NCBI GenBank assembly: GCA_017561715.1
Contig: JAFZBN010000018.1
Span: 1-64,000, forward strand
Direction: 5' to 3'
Length of the DNA: 64,000 bases
Source: Clostridiales bacterium
Lineage (GTDB): Bacteria; Bacillota; Clostridia; Saccharofermentanales; Saccharofermentanaceae
Position numbers and translations under genes: made by a program. Of this stretch, positions 25,788 to 34,890 are shown piece by piece (positions within the stretch are counted from its first letter, which is position 1; the number at the start of each line of letters is the position of its first letter). The notes below the pieces were generated by a model. It saw only the letters and a program-made list of their open reading frames with translations, was not told the DNA's origin and searched no databases.

Positions 25788-26825
25788 TCACTTAATGGTT
25801 ACCGAGTACGTCTCCCCGTCAACAGTGACGCTCTTGATCTCCGGCACGGAGCTGAATAAAGTCTCCGGAACATAGTTGTACTTTTCCGGTTCTTTTCCCT
25901 CTTCGAGAGTATTGATCAGATCGAGGACACGCGGGCCGTGAAGCGGATTACATTCACCGATGCAGGAGATCTTTCCTTCCTGAAGGTACTGCATCGCTTC
26001 TTCATTGATACCATCAAAAGAAACGACCATGATCTCGCCGTTCTTGATATCCGATCCGACCTTTCTGCCGGTTGCCTCGATCGCTTCGATCGCGCCGATG
26101 GCTTCGTTATCGTTTTCGCAGTAAACGACGTTGATGTTGTCGAACTGATTGAGAAAAGACGCCATGACTTCTTTACCACGCGTCTCGGTGAATTCACCGT
26201 TCTCTTGCGCGAGCAGATCCCATCCGTATTCCTGCACCGCATTATTCAAGCCGCGCGTTCTTCCGATCTGCGCGGTCGAGCCGAGCGTTCCCTGGATATG
26301 CACGATGTGAAGATCCTCGGGAGCGATATTATTGATCTTACTGTACTCGTTGATCCAGGCGCACATCTTTTTGCCTTCGAGTTCGAAGTCGGATCCGACC
26401 CAGCACGAATAAAGAGACTGATCCTCGACATCGACTCGACGGTCGACGATGATGACCGGGATGTCCGCGTCCTTTGCTTCCTTCAAAACGAAATCCCATC
26501 CGGTCTCCGTCTCGGGCGCCAGAACGATGTAATCGACATCCTGCTGGATGAACATACGAAGCGCCGTGACCTGATTGGCCTGCTTCTGCTGTCCGTTTTT
26601 GTATGTTAGGTTAAATCCGTTCTCTTTGGAAAGCGCCGTCAGGATCGAGTCGGTATGCGCGGATCTCCAGTCGGATTCGGCGCCGAGCTGAGAGAAGCCG
26701 ACGTTTACCGTTTTGATATCGGAGACAGGCTCTTCTGTCGTCTCCGGGACAGCATTACTCCTGCAGGCAGTAGCAATTGCTGCCAGCAGGAGTAACAATA
26801 CAGTCAGGTGGACCGGTTTTTTCAT
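25788..26825 (-). CDS. Sugar ABC transporter substrate-binding lipoprotein, YtfQ-like
   Basis: A 345-residue periplasmic-type binding protein of the CUT2 class. Signal peptide with lipobox ATAC, then VGFSQLGAESDWRSAHTDS, YKNGQQKQANQVTALRMFIQQDVDYIVLAPETETGWD, PVIIVDRRVD and YCENDNEAIGAIEAI. These match Escherichia coli YtfQ (galactofuranose binding) closely, so pentose or hexose furanose uptake is likely. It is the last gene of the transporter operon, 11 bp after a permease, while another binding protein heads the operon. The start at 26825 has GGGAG upstream. Confidence 0.92.
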   Translation of the reverse strand: MKKPVHLTVLLLLLAAIATACRSNAVPETTEEPVSDIKTVNVGFSQLGAESDWRSAHTDSILTALSKENGFNLTYKNGQQKQANQVTALRMFIQQDVDYIVLAPETETGWDFVLKEAKDADIPVIIVDRRVDVEDQSLYSCWVGSDFELEGKKMCAWINEYSKINNIAPEDLHIVHIQGTLGSTAQIGRTRGLNNAVQEYGWDLLAQENGEFTETRGKEVMASFLNQFDNINVVYCENDNEAIGAIEAIEATGRKVGSDIKNGEIMVVSFDGINEEAMQYLQEGKISCIGECNPLHGPRVLDLINTLEEGKEPEKYNYVPETLFSSVPEIKSVTVDGETYSVTIK

Positions 26826-26836
26826 TTTAAGCTCCC

Positions 26837-27883
26837 TTACGCTTTGAGAGACCTCTTCTTTGCCCACATTACGATGCTCTGGATCAAAAGGAACAGGCAG
26901 AGCATGCCGCCGATCGTGATACCTGTCCACCAGGCCTGACCAAGTCCGGCACTGGAGACGATGTTCTGGATCGAGCTCAAGGAAAGAACTCCAAACAGCG
27001 TTCCGATAATATTGCCTACGCCACCCGTGAGCATCGTACCACCGATAATGGAGGAAGCGATCGCGTTCATTTCCATACCTGTCGCATGGGAAGGAGCGCC
27101 GGAGCCGACATGGAGGAAATATACATAACCTCCGATACCTGCCATAAGTCCGCAGATCACGTGCGAGAGGAACTTCGTCCTTTTGACGTTGATGCCGAGC
27201 ATCAGAGCGCTCTGCGGGTTTCCGCCTACCGCGTAGAAGGATCGGCCGAGCTTGGTGTAGCGCAGTACTAAGAATAATACTACCACAATCGCTATGGCCA
27301 CAACCACACCGATCTCGATGTAAGCCGCCTGATATAGTCCTTTTTTCGTGTAAGATCCCATCTTCGGGATAGTGATTCTTGTATCTTTTAATTTTCTAAA
27401 AGCACTGTTCTCGACGTTGAACGGATCTGTATTTACGATCGTCGTCATACCTCGGGCAAAGAACATGCCGGCCAGGGTTACGATAAACGGCTGGATCTCA
27501 CAGTAAGCAACGAGATAACCCTGAACGATACCGAACGCCAGTCCGATACCGAGTGCGATCAGCATCGATACCCAGACGTTTCCACCTCCCGGTGTCTTAT
27601 CGATATAGACCGCGCAGGACATACATACGAGAGCAACAACGCCGCCGATGGAGATATCGATTCCGCCGGAGATCATGACGATACTCATACCACATGCCGT
27701 GATGATCAATGGCGCTTCGTTGTTTAAGATGTTGAAGAACATCTGAGGTTTTTTGAAACCGCCGCCCAGGAATACGATCGCGCTGATGTACATGATAAGG
27801 AAGATCACGATCGTGATGCAAAGGAGAAGGTTCGTATCGCTTATGCGGTTAAAAATGCCGCCCTTGAGCTTCTTTTTATCCAT
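26837..27883 (-). CDS. Sugar ABC transporter permease, YjfF/RbsC-like
   Basis: A 348-residue inner membrane permease of the BPD_transp_2 family with 8-10 helices. NNEAPLIITACGMSIVMISGGIDISIGGVVAL near residue 60 and MEMNAIASSIIGGTMLTGGVGNIIGTLFGV near 270 are the CUT2 permease signatures that contact the ATPase. The start codon overlaps the stop of the previous permease (TAATG), showing tight coupling; the two permeases form a heterodimer as YtfT/YjfF do. Confidence 0.93.
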   Translation of the reverse strand: MDKKKLKGGIFNRISDTNLLLCITIVIFLIMYISAIVFLGGGFKKPQMFFNILNNEAPLIITACGMSIVMISGGIDISIGGVVALVCMSCAVYIDKTPGGGNVWVSMLIALGIGLAFGIVQGYLVAYCEIQPFIVTLAGMFFARGMTTIVNTDPFNVENSAFRKLKDTRITIPKMGSYTKKGLYQAAYIEIGVVVAIAIVVVLFLVLRYTKLGRSFYAVGGNPQSALMLGINVKRTKFLSHVICGLMAGIGGYVYFLHVGSGAPSHATGMEMNAIASSIIGGTMLTGGVGNIIGTLFGVLSLSSIQNIVSSAGLGQAWWTGITIGGMLCLFLLIQSIVMWAKKRSLKA

Positions 27884-29016
27884 TATGCTTCCCCCTCACT
27901 TGCTGTCGCGGCTTTATGCCTACGGTTTTTCATGGAATCTTTCATTTTCTTAAAGCCCTTGCCGATCATCTCACGGACCTTCGGTGCCGAGAAGAATACC
28001 AGCAGGATGACGACGGTCGCCTTGTAAGCAGGAAGTGCCGAAGAGGCGATGTTGAACTTATAAAGTGTGGTCGTCAGGAACTGGAATACATAGGCGCCGA
28101 GGATCGATGCCCACATATTGAACTTACCGCCGGAAAGCGCGTTTCCGCCGAGAGCGACCGCGAGGATCGCGTCCATCTCGATATCCTTTGCGATAACACT
28201 GTAGTTGATCGTCGAGATACGGGATACTTTGATGAGAGCCGCTACCGCGACACAGAGTCCGAGGATAACGAAAGCGATGAACTTAATCGCGATCGGATTG
28301 ATACCGTTAAGCTTCGCGGACTTTTCGTTGATACCTACCGACTGCGTGTAAAGTCCCAGGTTTGTGAATTTCAGTACCAGCGCCATGATGATGACACACG
28401 CCAGCATGATGAAGATCGGTGTCGGGACCGGAATGCCCGGGATGATACCGCCGAAATAAGCGAACTTCGGATCCGGTACGACCGGAAGCTTGTTGTAGTT
28501 GATCCACGCGGCGATCGATCGTCCCGCGGTAAACAGGATCAAGGTCGCGATCATCGGCTGGATCTTAAAGAACGATACCAATGCTCCGTTAAAAGCACCG
28601 CACGCGATACCGACAAGACAAGCGACAAGAAATGCCACGATGATCGGTGCCTGGATCGTATCGGGAGAGGGGTTAGTACCGCAGAGGACGCGCAGCATAG
28701 CCGAACCCGCGATAGCGATCGTTGCACCGACTGAGATATCCTGGCCGCCTGCAGCCGCTGTAACCAGTGTCATACCGATTGCGAGGATAGCGGTCTCGGC
28801 ACCATAATCCAGGATGGTAATCAATGGACCGGACAGGATAGGGTTTCCGGCATTGTTCTTTCCAAGTGTGATTTTGAAAAAGTTCGGATCAAAAGCCAGG
28901 TTGACGATCGCGAGGATCAGAAGGGCCATGATCGGGATAAACATCTGATGCGACACGACCTTCTTCACAACCGTGAAAAACTTATTGGCCGGTGCCTTAG
29001 TATCGTTATTACTCAT
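27883..29016 (-). CDS. Sugar ABC transporter permease, YtfT-like
   Basis: A 377-residue BPD_transp_2 permease; GAETAILAIGMTLVTAAAGGQDISVGATIAI and DIEMDAILAVALGGNALSGGKFNMWASILGA are the family signatures. The Gln-Asp in GGQDIS is typical of YtfT-type members. The start at 29016 has AGGAGG upstream and overlaps the ATPase stop by 8 bp. The C-terminal tail is basic and cytoplasmic. Confidence 0.93.
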   Translation of the reverse strand: MSNNDTKAPANKFFTVVKKVVSHQMFIPIMALLILAIVNLAFDPNFFKITLGKNNAGNPILSGPLITILDYGAETAILAIGMTLVTAAAGGQDISVGATIAIAGSAMLRVLCGTNPSPDTIQAPIIVAFLVACLVGIACGAFNGALVSFFKIQPMIATLILFTAGRSIAAWINYNKLPVVPDPKFAYFGGIIPGIPVPTPIFIMLACVIIMALVLKFTNLGLYTQSVGINEKSAKLNGINPIAIKFIAFVILGLCVAVAALIKVSRISTINYSVIAKDIEMDAILAVALGGNALSGGKFNMWASILGAYVFQFLTTTLYKFNIASSALPAYKATVVILLVFFSAPKVREMIGKGFKKMKDSMKNRRHKAATASEGEA

Positions 29017-30523
29017 CCGACTCTCCTCCTGCAATAGTACTCATGATCATCGACTGCGTCAGATCGTCTCCGCTCAGTTCTCCTACGACTTTTCTATCTC
29101 TCATGACGATCAGTCGCGAACATGTACGGAGCATCTCGTCTGTCTCCGAAGAAATAAAGGTAATGCTCATTCCTCCCGAAGCAAGCTCGAGGACGAGCTT
29201 CTGAATATCTACTTTCGTACCGACGTCGATACCTCTTGTCGGTTCGTCAAGGATCAGGTATTCCGGATGCATCAGGAGCCATCTGGCCAGGATAACCTTC
29301 TGCTGGTTACCGCCGGACAGGGATTTGATCGGAGTATCGGCTGATGCCGTTTTGATATTCAGTTTCTTAATGTATTCATCGGCAAAAGCATAGGCCTGTG
29401 CTTTTGTGAAAGGCTTAAAGAATCCTTTCATGACCTGAAGTGCAAGGATGATATTCTCACGTACCGAAAGGTCGCCGATAATGCCGTCGACTTTACGGTC
29501 TTCCGGAAGATACGCGATACCGTTTTTCATCGCGTCCTTCGGCTTATGGATCTTAACTTCCTTACCCTTTACTTTTACCTTACCGCCGATGACCCGGTCC
29601 GCTCCGAAGATCGCGCGTACGCACTCACTTCGGCCGGATCCGAGCAGGCCGGTGAACCCGTTGACTTCGCCCTTTTGAATATGGAAATTGAAAGGCTTGA
29701 TACCGGCATTACTCTGGAGTTTCTCTGCCTCGAATATCTTCATGTCTGCGTCCGGGGAATGGTACGCTTCATGTTCTCCCTTGATATCCGAAAGATCGTC
29801 CATTTCTTTACCGAGCATTTTTGCGACGAGTTGCACTCTCGGGAGATCCCTGATCTCATATTCGCCTACCAGTTGGCCGTCTCGCAAAACCGTGATCTTA
29901 TCGCAGACTTCATAGACCTGATCCAGAAAGTGGGTCACGAAAATGATACCGACACCCATTGCTTTCAGATCTCTCATCAATCCGAAAAGCTTTTCTACCT
30001 CTTGCTCATCCAACGAGGATGTCGGTTCGTCCAGAATAAGGACCTTGCATTCCATATCTATCGCGCGTGCGATCGCAACCATCTGCTGTACGGCGATAGA
30101 ACAGTTTGCCAGCTGCTGTGTAGCCTTAGCGGGAATATCGAGTCTCTCCAAGAGAGTCTTCGCCCGATCATTCATTTCCTTCCAATTGGTGATCTTTCCG
30201 TTTCCACGGCCGATGAACATGTTCTCGGCAACGGAAAGGTTCGGACACAATGTGATCTCCTGATATACGGTACTGATACCGGCATTCTGTGCGTCCTGCG
30301 GGGAATGGATCTTTACTTCCTTTCCATCCAGACGGATGGTTCCCGCGTCCTTGGTGTATACGCCGGTAAGGACCTTGATCAGTGTTGATTTTCCTGCTCC
30401 GTTTTCACCCATCAGCGCGTGGATCTCACCTGCGTTTAAGGAGAAGTCCACGTTCTGCAGTGCGCGAACGCCTGGAAATGTTTTATCGATGCCTCTCATT
30501 TCGAGCAATCTATACTCATCCAC
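29009..30523 (-). CDS. Sugar ABC transporter ATP-binding protein (two ABC domains), YtfR-like
   Basis: A 504-residue duplicated ATPase of the RbsA/MglA/YtfR class. Domain 1: GENGAGKSTLIKVLTG (Walker A), a degenerate signature region ANCSIAVQQMVAIARAI, and LILDEPTSSLDEQE. Domain 2: a degenerate Walker A (GLLGSGRSECVRAIFG), intact signature KSLSGGNQQKVILARWL and LILDEPTRGIDVGTK. Asymmetric degeneration is normal for this class. It pairs with the two permeases downstream and two binding proteins. Confidence 0.95.
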   Translation of the reverse strand: MDEYRLLEMRGIDKTFPGVRALQNVDFSLNAGEIHALMGENGAGKSTLIKVLTGVYTKDAGTIRLDGKEVKIHSPQDAQNAGISTVYQEITLCPNLSVAENMFIGRGNGKITNWKEMNDRAKTLLERLDIPAKATQQLANCSIAVQQMVAIARAIDMECKVLILDEPTSSLDEQEVEKLFGLMRDLKAMGVGIIFVTHFLDQVYEVCDKITVLRDGQLVGEYEIRDLPRVQLVAKMLGKEMDDLSDIKGEHEAYHSPDADMKIFEAEKLQSNAGIKPFNFHIQKGEVNGFTGLLGSGRSECVRAIFGADRVIGGKVKVKGKEVKIHKPKDAMKNGIAYLPEDRKVDGIIGDLSVRENIILALQVMKGFFKPFTKAQAYAFADEYIKKLNIKTASADTPIKSLSGGNQQKVILARWLLMHPEYLILDEPTRGIDVGTKVDIQKLVLELASGGMSITFISSETDEMLRTCSRLIVMRDRKVVGELSGDDLTQSMIMSTIAGGESDE

Positions 30524-30553
30524 GGGTCATACCTCTTCTCTGTTTTTAAAAAC

Positions 30554-30589
30554 GCGGTGCGGTCTTTCCTCACGGTCAAACCGCACCGC
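30554..30589 (-). promoter_or_regulatory. Intra-operon hairpin between binding protein and ATPase genes
   Basis: A perfect 10-bp GC-rich stem (GCGGTGCGGT, 30554-30563, with 30580-30589) followed on the minus strand by GTTTTTAAAAAC. It probably acts as a partial terminator and 3' stabiliser so that the binding protein is made in excess over the transporter. Confidence 0.7.
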
Positions 30590-30612
30590 ATTTCCGGGTA
30601 AATGGTTATGTA

Positions 30613-31632
30613 TTAGATACCGTAGTTATCTACATCTGCCTGTGTGATTGTCTTAGCGTCGAAGCCCTTTTCATCCATGATGATCGTCTTTTCAGGTGTC
30701 TTACCTGCTTCGAGATCCTTGATGATGTTGTCGATGTAGCTAGCCTGGAACGGATTGCACTGTCCGTCATAGTTCCAGTTCTGCTTCAGGAGTTCTTCGA
30801 GAGCCCACTTGTTGCAGTCAAAGCCCATTACGATAACGTCTTTGCCAACGCCGTGAGAGATACCTGCTGCGTCGAGAGCTGCAACAGCACCCTTAGCCAT
30901 GTCGTCGTTCTCAGCATAGATTACGTTGAAAGATGTGCCGGAGTCGATAACGGACTGAACGATCTGCTGTGCCTTTTCTGCGTTCCACTCAGCTGTCTGC
31001 TGCTTAACGATATTCCAGTTGCCTTCTGCTGCAACCTTCTTATCGAGAGCGCCGGATCTGCCCTGCTGAGCTGCGGAACCCATAACGCCCTGGATATGGA
31101 TTACGTTGTACTCGGAAAGTCCCTGCTCTGCGAGCCAGTTAACTGCTGTTTCACCTTCCTTATCCATATCGGATACGATGGAAGCTTCATAAAGACTCGG
31201 ATCTGCATCAATTGTTCTGTCGAAAAGGATAACCTTTACGCCTGCGTTCTTAGCATCCTGAAGAACTGTGTCCCAGCCTGCTGTGTCAGCTGCGGAGAGA
31301 AGGAGATAGTCAACTTCGTCCTGGATAAAGCCCTGAGCGTACTTGATCTGCTCATCGTTCTTAAGGCTGTAAGCGAAAGAAGCGTCATAACCGTTCTCTT
31401 TGCAGAACATCTTCTGAAGGTCAGCATCGTTAGCTGTACGATAACCGGACTCGTTCGGGTCATTGTTGATGATACCTACTTTAATAAGTTCACCGGATCC
31501 GCCCTCGTTACCGCCGGCTGCTTCAGTTTCTTTTTCGCCAGCTGCTGTTGTGTCTTTCTTATCGGACTTGGAGCAAGCCATGAGACCGAAAGCAACACAT
31601 GCTGTCATGATAAGTGCTACAACTTTTTTCAT
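30613..31632 (-). CDS. Sugar ABC transporter substrate-binding lipoprotein (operon leader)
   Basis: A 339-residue CUT2 binding protein with signal peptide MKKVVALIMTACVAFGLMAC and a Ser/Lys/Gly linker. GIINNDPNESGYRTANDADLQ, IKYAQGFIQDEVDYLLLSAADTAGWD, VKVILFDRTID and VIYAENDDMAKGAVAALDAAG follow the YtfQ plan. It is diverged from the second binding protein at 25788, so the two may differ in ligand. AGGGAGG precedes the start; a TACAAT -10 lies near 31687 but with a poor -35, consistent with activator dependence. Confidence 0.93.
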   Translation of the reverse strand: MKKVVALIMTACVAFGLMACSKSDKKDTTAAGEKETEAAGGNEGGSGELIKVGIINNDPNESGYRTANDADLQKMFCKENGYDASFAYSLKNDEQIKYAQGFIQDEVDYLLLSAADTAGWDTVLQDAKNAGVKVILFDRTIDADPSLYEASIVSDMDKEGETAVNWLAEQGLSEYNVIHIQGVMGSAAQQGRSGALDKKVAAEGNWNIVKQQTAEWNAEKAQQIVQSVIDSGTSFNVIYAENDDMAKGAVAALDAAGISHGVGKDVIVMGFDCNKWALEELLKQNWNYDGQCNPFQASYIDNIIKDLEAGKTPEKTIIMDEKGFDAKTITQADVDNYGI

Positions 31633-31723
31633 TTTTCATCCTCCCTGGTTTTAACCATATTCGGGGTCTCCCCCCGTCTATCTGACTTCATTGTAGGTTT
31701 GCCCGGAAAAAAGACCATGCAGA

Positions 31724-31764
31724 AAAAACGGAAACGAAGTTCGTTTTTTTCTCGCTTCATTTCC
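31724..31764 (-). terminator. Terminator of the sensor/regulator operon
   Basis: On the minus strand GGAAATGAAG and CTTCGTTTCC (31755-31764 with 31730-31739, one wobble) are followed by GTTTTTTC. It separates the two-component genes from the transporter operon. Confidence 0.65.
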
Positions 31765-31857
31765 GTGTTTGATTTTTTTACGAATTCGGTTTGGATTTTT
31801 CTTCTTTGCAGAAAAACCGCTAAAGAAAAAATGATATCTTCTGTGGAAAAAGCACTG

Positions 31858-33174
31858 TTATTCCGAACGATCCGCTTGTTCTTTTGGAAGTCGGATGATG
31901 ACTCTCGTTCCTTTTTCCGGGATACTCTCGATATGCACGCCGTATCCTTCCCCGTATGTCAGACGGATGCGCTCATTGACGTTATACATACCATAGACGG
32001 CGCTCTGCTCGGTTGTTCTCTCTCGAAGTGCTTTTCGAACTTCACGAAGACGGTCTTCGGTCATGCCTTTACCTGTGTCTTCGACAACGATCGCGAACCA
32101 GTCCTTCTTCTCTTCACCCGTGACCGTGATTCTACCTCCGCCGCGCTTGTTCTTGATGCCGTGATAAAGCGCGTTCTCAACGATCGGCTGCACGGAGAGC
32201 TTCGGGATCATGTAATCGTAGAACTCCTCCGGAACCGAGATCTCATACTCCATGATGTCCTGATAACGGATATGCTGGATCTCCAGATACGATCTTACGT
32301 GCTGGAGCTCTTCTCGGATCGTGACGTTCTCCTTACCTTTATTCAGGGAAAGGCGGAAAAAGTCCGAAAGGTTGCCGACCATGCTGACGACCTGCTTCTG
32401 GTTTCCCGCCTCGGCCGACCAGACGATCGCGTCCAATGTGTTATAGAGAAAGTGCGGATTGATCTGCGACTGCAAAAGATCGAACTCAGATTTTCGAAGC
32501 ATCTTCTGCTCTTCCTTAACTTGCTCTTCGATCGGGCGCGTGATCCATTTCGGACCGACATAGGAAACGACGATCATGGCGATCAAGCCGAACGCGAGAA
32601 GGCCCGCCGAGATCTCGACGATGTTCATGAAGAACGCGTTGTTTTCCGACTGCGCCGTCTGGATCTGCCGGTTCTCATAATAGATATACTCATTAATAGA
32701 GTCCTGGATCAAAAGCGTGACGATCTGAACGTCGTTTTCCCAGATGAGCTGATTCTCTTCGTAATTGTTCTCGTACTCGAGATTCTTCGTGATCTCCGAA
32801 AGATACGTCTCGAGGTTATTTAAATACTTCTCGATATACTGAAGACGCGTCTTGTTATCTTCCGTATTCGTGTAGCCCTTCAGTTCATCGACGACCTGGC
32901 GCGCTTTGGCAAGCTCTTCCTCGAGACCGGATTCTTCATAGGAAACGTTACCGACGATAACGAGATATGTCTGGTAGTCGATGTTATCTTTAAACTCCAA
33001 GCTGAACTCAGACGCGGCGACGACCGAGCTGATCATCTTATTGTTTCGCTGATTGGTGACCCACAGGTTATAAAAGGCATACGCGATGAATACCAGGCTC
33101 GGCAGCAAAAGCACAATATAAGAGATACGTATCTGGGTCGCCAGATGCGATTTTCTTTTCTTCGCCTTGACCAT
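31858..33174 (-). CDS. Sensor histidine kinase, LytS/YesM-type (His_kinase domain)
   Basis: A 438-residue kinase with two transmembrane helices (about 17-38 and 183-207) around an extracytoplasmic helical sensor rich in Tyr and Asn. The cytoplasmic part has phospho-acceptor His241 in LLQSQINPHFLYNTLD, QPIVENALYHGI (N box), EDTGKGM, and an ATPase tail. This is the YesM class that pairs with AraC-type regulators in clostridia. It shares one base with the regulator stop/start, and lies directly upstream of the sugar transporter operon. Confidence 0.93.
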   Translation of the reverse strand: MVKAKKRKSHLATQIRISYIVLLLPSLVFIAYAFYNLWVTNQRNNKMISSVVAASEFSLEFKDNIDYQTYLVIVGNVSYEESGLEEELAKARQVVDELKGYTNTEDNKTRLQYIEKYLNNLETYLSEITKNLEYENNYEENQLIWENDVQIVTLLIQDSINEYIYYENRQIQTAQSENNAFFMNIVEISAGLLAFGLIAMIVVSYVGPKWITRPIEEQVKEEQKMLRKSEFDLLQSQINPHFLYNTLDAIVWSAEAGNQKQVVSMVGNLSDFFRLSLNKGKENVTIREELQHVRSYLEIQHIRYQDIMEYEISVPEEFYDYMIPKLSVQPIVENALYHGIKNKRGGGRITVTGEEKKDWFAIVVEDTGKGMTEDRLREVRKALRERTTEQSAVYGMYNVNERIRLTYGEGYGVHIESIPEKGTRVIIRLPKEQADRSE

Positions 33175-34799
33175 TATTCTTCTGCCTCTCCGTGGCCTTT
33201 ACTTCTGAACTGCGTCGGTGTCACACCCTGCGTCTTCTTAAACAGATAAGAAAAATAGTGCGGATCCTTATAGCCGACCATGATGCCGATCTCGTTACTC
33301 TTCTTCGATGTTCTTCGGAGAAGTTCCTTTGCCATATCCATACGGTAGTCCGTCAGGTACTTAATAAACGGCTGGCCGGTCTCCTGCTTAAAGATCGAGC
33401 TTAAGTGGTTCGGCGAGAAATTGACCTGTGCCGCAAGGGTATTGAGCGACAGCTCCTCATCCGAATAGTGCTCGGAGATATACGCGATGGCATCCTTCAT
33501 GACATCGTGGTAGCGCGACAGCGAGTGATCCTCACGAAGGTCAAGCGCGATGTGGATGATCTCCGAAAGATATTCCTGCGTGTTTTGATCCGACGCTAAG
33601 ATCTCGCCCGCCGGGAACTTCACCTTCTCCTCCAGTTCCTCCTTCGAAAGCCCGAGTTCATTGACGGAGAAATCCGCGACGCAGAAGTATACGTCCATCG
33701 CGATATACTGGCGGAGCATCGAAGAACGAAGCACCTGATCGCCGATGTTGTTCAAATACTCCTGCAGGAAGAAGGGAACTTCCGCCGCGTCGCCGGCACG
33801 AAGGAAACGCTTCATGATACGGCGGTCCATATGCTGCGGATTGATCTCACTTAAGATCTCGACGTTATTTTCCGGACGCAGGTCCTCTTTCGATCCGACG
33901 AGGAATCCGTTATCCGATGTCAGGTACGAATGCGCGAACGCACGGCTCGCCCAGTCAAATGACGTATGGATCTCGGTGACTCTTCCGACCGTCTGGCCGA
34001 TCGCGCCGAAATAGCGGATATGCTTATACCCCGAGAAAAGCTCCTTCATGTTTTCGATCGCGCGGTCGATCTTTTTCTTGATATCGTTATCGTCATCGCC
34101 CTTGAAAAGCAACGCCGTACCTTCTACCGTGAAGTCAAAAAACAGCGCGTCGTTTTCGTCGGCGATCCTTCTTACTCCGTCCTCGACACGAAGTACGCTG
34201 TTGGAGTATTCGCCGATATCGTGCTTGTCGGACCAGATCTTCAGGAGCACGACGTTATAGCGAAGTGCGGTAATATCGATACTAAGCTTTTTCGACTCCG
34301 CGAAAAGCTCCGTGGTGTTTTTTCCGCCTTTGATCAGGGTATTAAAGAAATCGCGTTTGTCGAGTTCCGTTCTCTCACGCATTTCCTCTTCGTACCGCTT
34401 CGCCGCTTCTCTCTCCGCTTTCTTTTCACGGATCTTTTCGGAAAGCGCGTCGACCTCTTTCATGATCGACTCACCGTTCACCGGTTTTAAGAGGTAGCAG
34501 GATACGCCGATCTTAATGGCTTCTCTTGCGAACTGGAAATCTTCGTAGCCGGTCAGGATAATGATCTCGATCCACGGGAATTCGGACTTGATCATGCGGC
34601 TCAAGGTAATACCGTCCATGAACGGCATCTTGATGTCCGTGATCACGATATCCGGCTTTAGTTTCTGGATCATGGAATAGGCAACCTCACCGTCGCCCGC
34701 TTCGCCGCAGAAGTCGTAACCGTGCCCGCTCCAGTCGATGTTATTCTTAATTCCCTCACGGACGACGAACTCGTCCTCGACAAGAAAAACCTTCAGCAT
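33174..34799 (-). CDS. AraC-type response regulator (YesN-like)
   Basis: A 541-residue regulator: receiver domain with VFLVEDEFVVREG and phospho-acceptor Asp55 in IVITDIKMPFMDG, a middle region of about 270 residues with a coiled coil (LSEKIREKKAEREAAKRYEEE), and a C-terminal pair of AraC helix-turn-helices (LNTLAAQVNFSPNHLSSIFKQ and NEIGIMVGYKDPHYFSYLFKK). The start at 34799 has GGGAAGG upstream; the frame is open to 34868 without a ribosome site. By position it activates the sugar transporter operon. Confidence 0.94.
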   Translation of the reverse strand: MLKVFLVEDEFVVREGIKNNIDWSGHGYDFCGEAGDGEVAYSMIQKLKPDIVITDIKMPFMDGITLSRMIKSEFPWIEIIILTGYEDFQFAREAIKIGVSCYLLKPVNGESIMKEVDALSEKIREKKAEREAAKRYEEEMRERTELDKRDFFNTLIKGGKNTTELFAESKKLSIDITALRYNVVLLKIWSDKHDIGEYSNSVLRVEDGVRRIADENDALFFDFTVEGTALLFKGDDDNDIKKKIDRAIENMKELFSGYKHIRYFGAIGQTVGRVTEIHTSFDWASRAFAHSYLTSDNGFLVGSKEDLRPENNVEILSEINPQHMDRRIMKRFLRAGDAAEVPFFLQEYLNNIGDQVLRSSMLRQYIAMDVYFCVADFSVNELGLSKEELEEKVKFPAGEILASDQNTQEYLSEIIHIALDLREDHSLSRYHDVMKDAIAYISEHYSDEELSLNTLAAQVNFSPNHLSSIFKQETGQPFIKYLTDYRMDMAKELLRRTSKKSNEIGIMVGYKDPHYFSYLFKKTQGVTPTQFRSKGHGEAEE

Positions 34800-34824
34800 A
34801 CTACCTTCCCCATAAAACGAAGCA

Positions 34825-34855
34825 ATAAAAAAATCGCCGATGGCCTCGGCGATTT
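34825..34855 (-). terminator. Terminator after the FtsX-like permease gene
   Basis: AAATCGCCGA (34831-34840) and TCGGCGATTT (34846-34855) form a 10-bp stem followed on the minus strand by a run of T residues. Confidence 0.88.
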
Positions 34856-34890
34856 CATTATCATGCATTTAGCATTATTCGTCAAACAGG

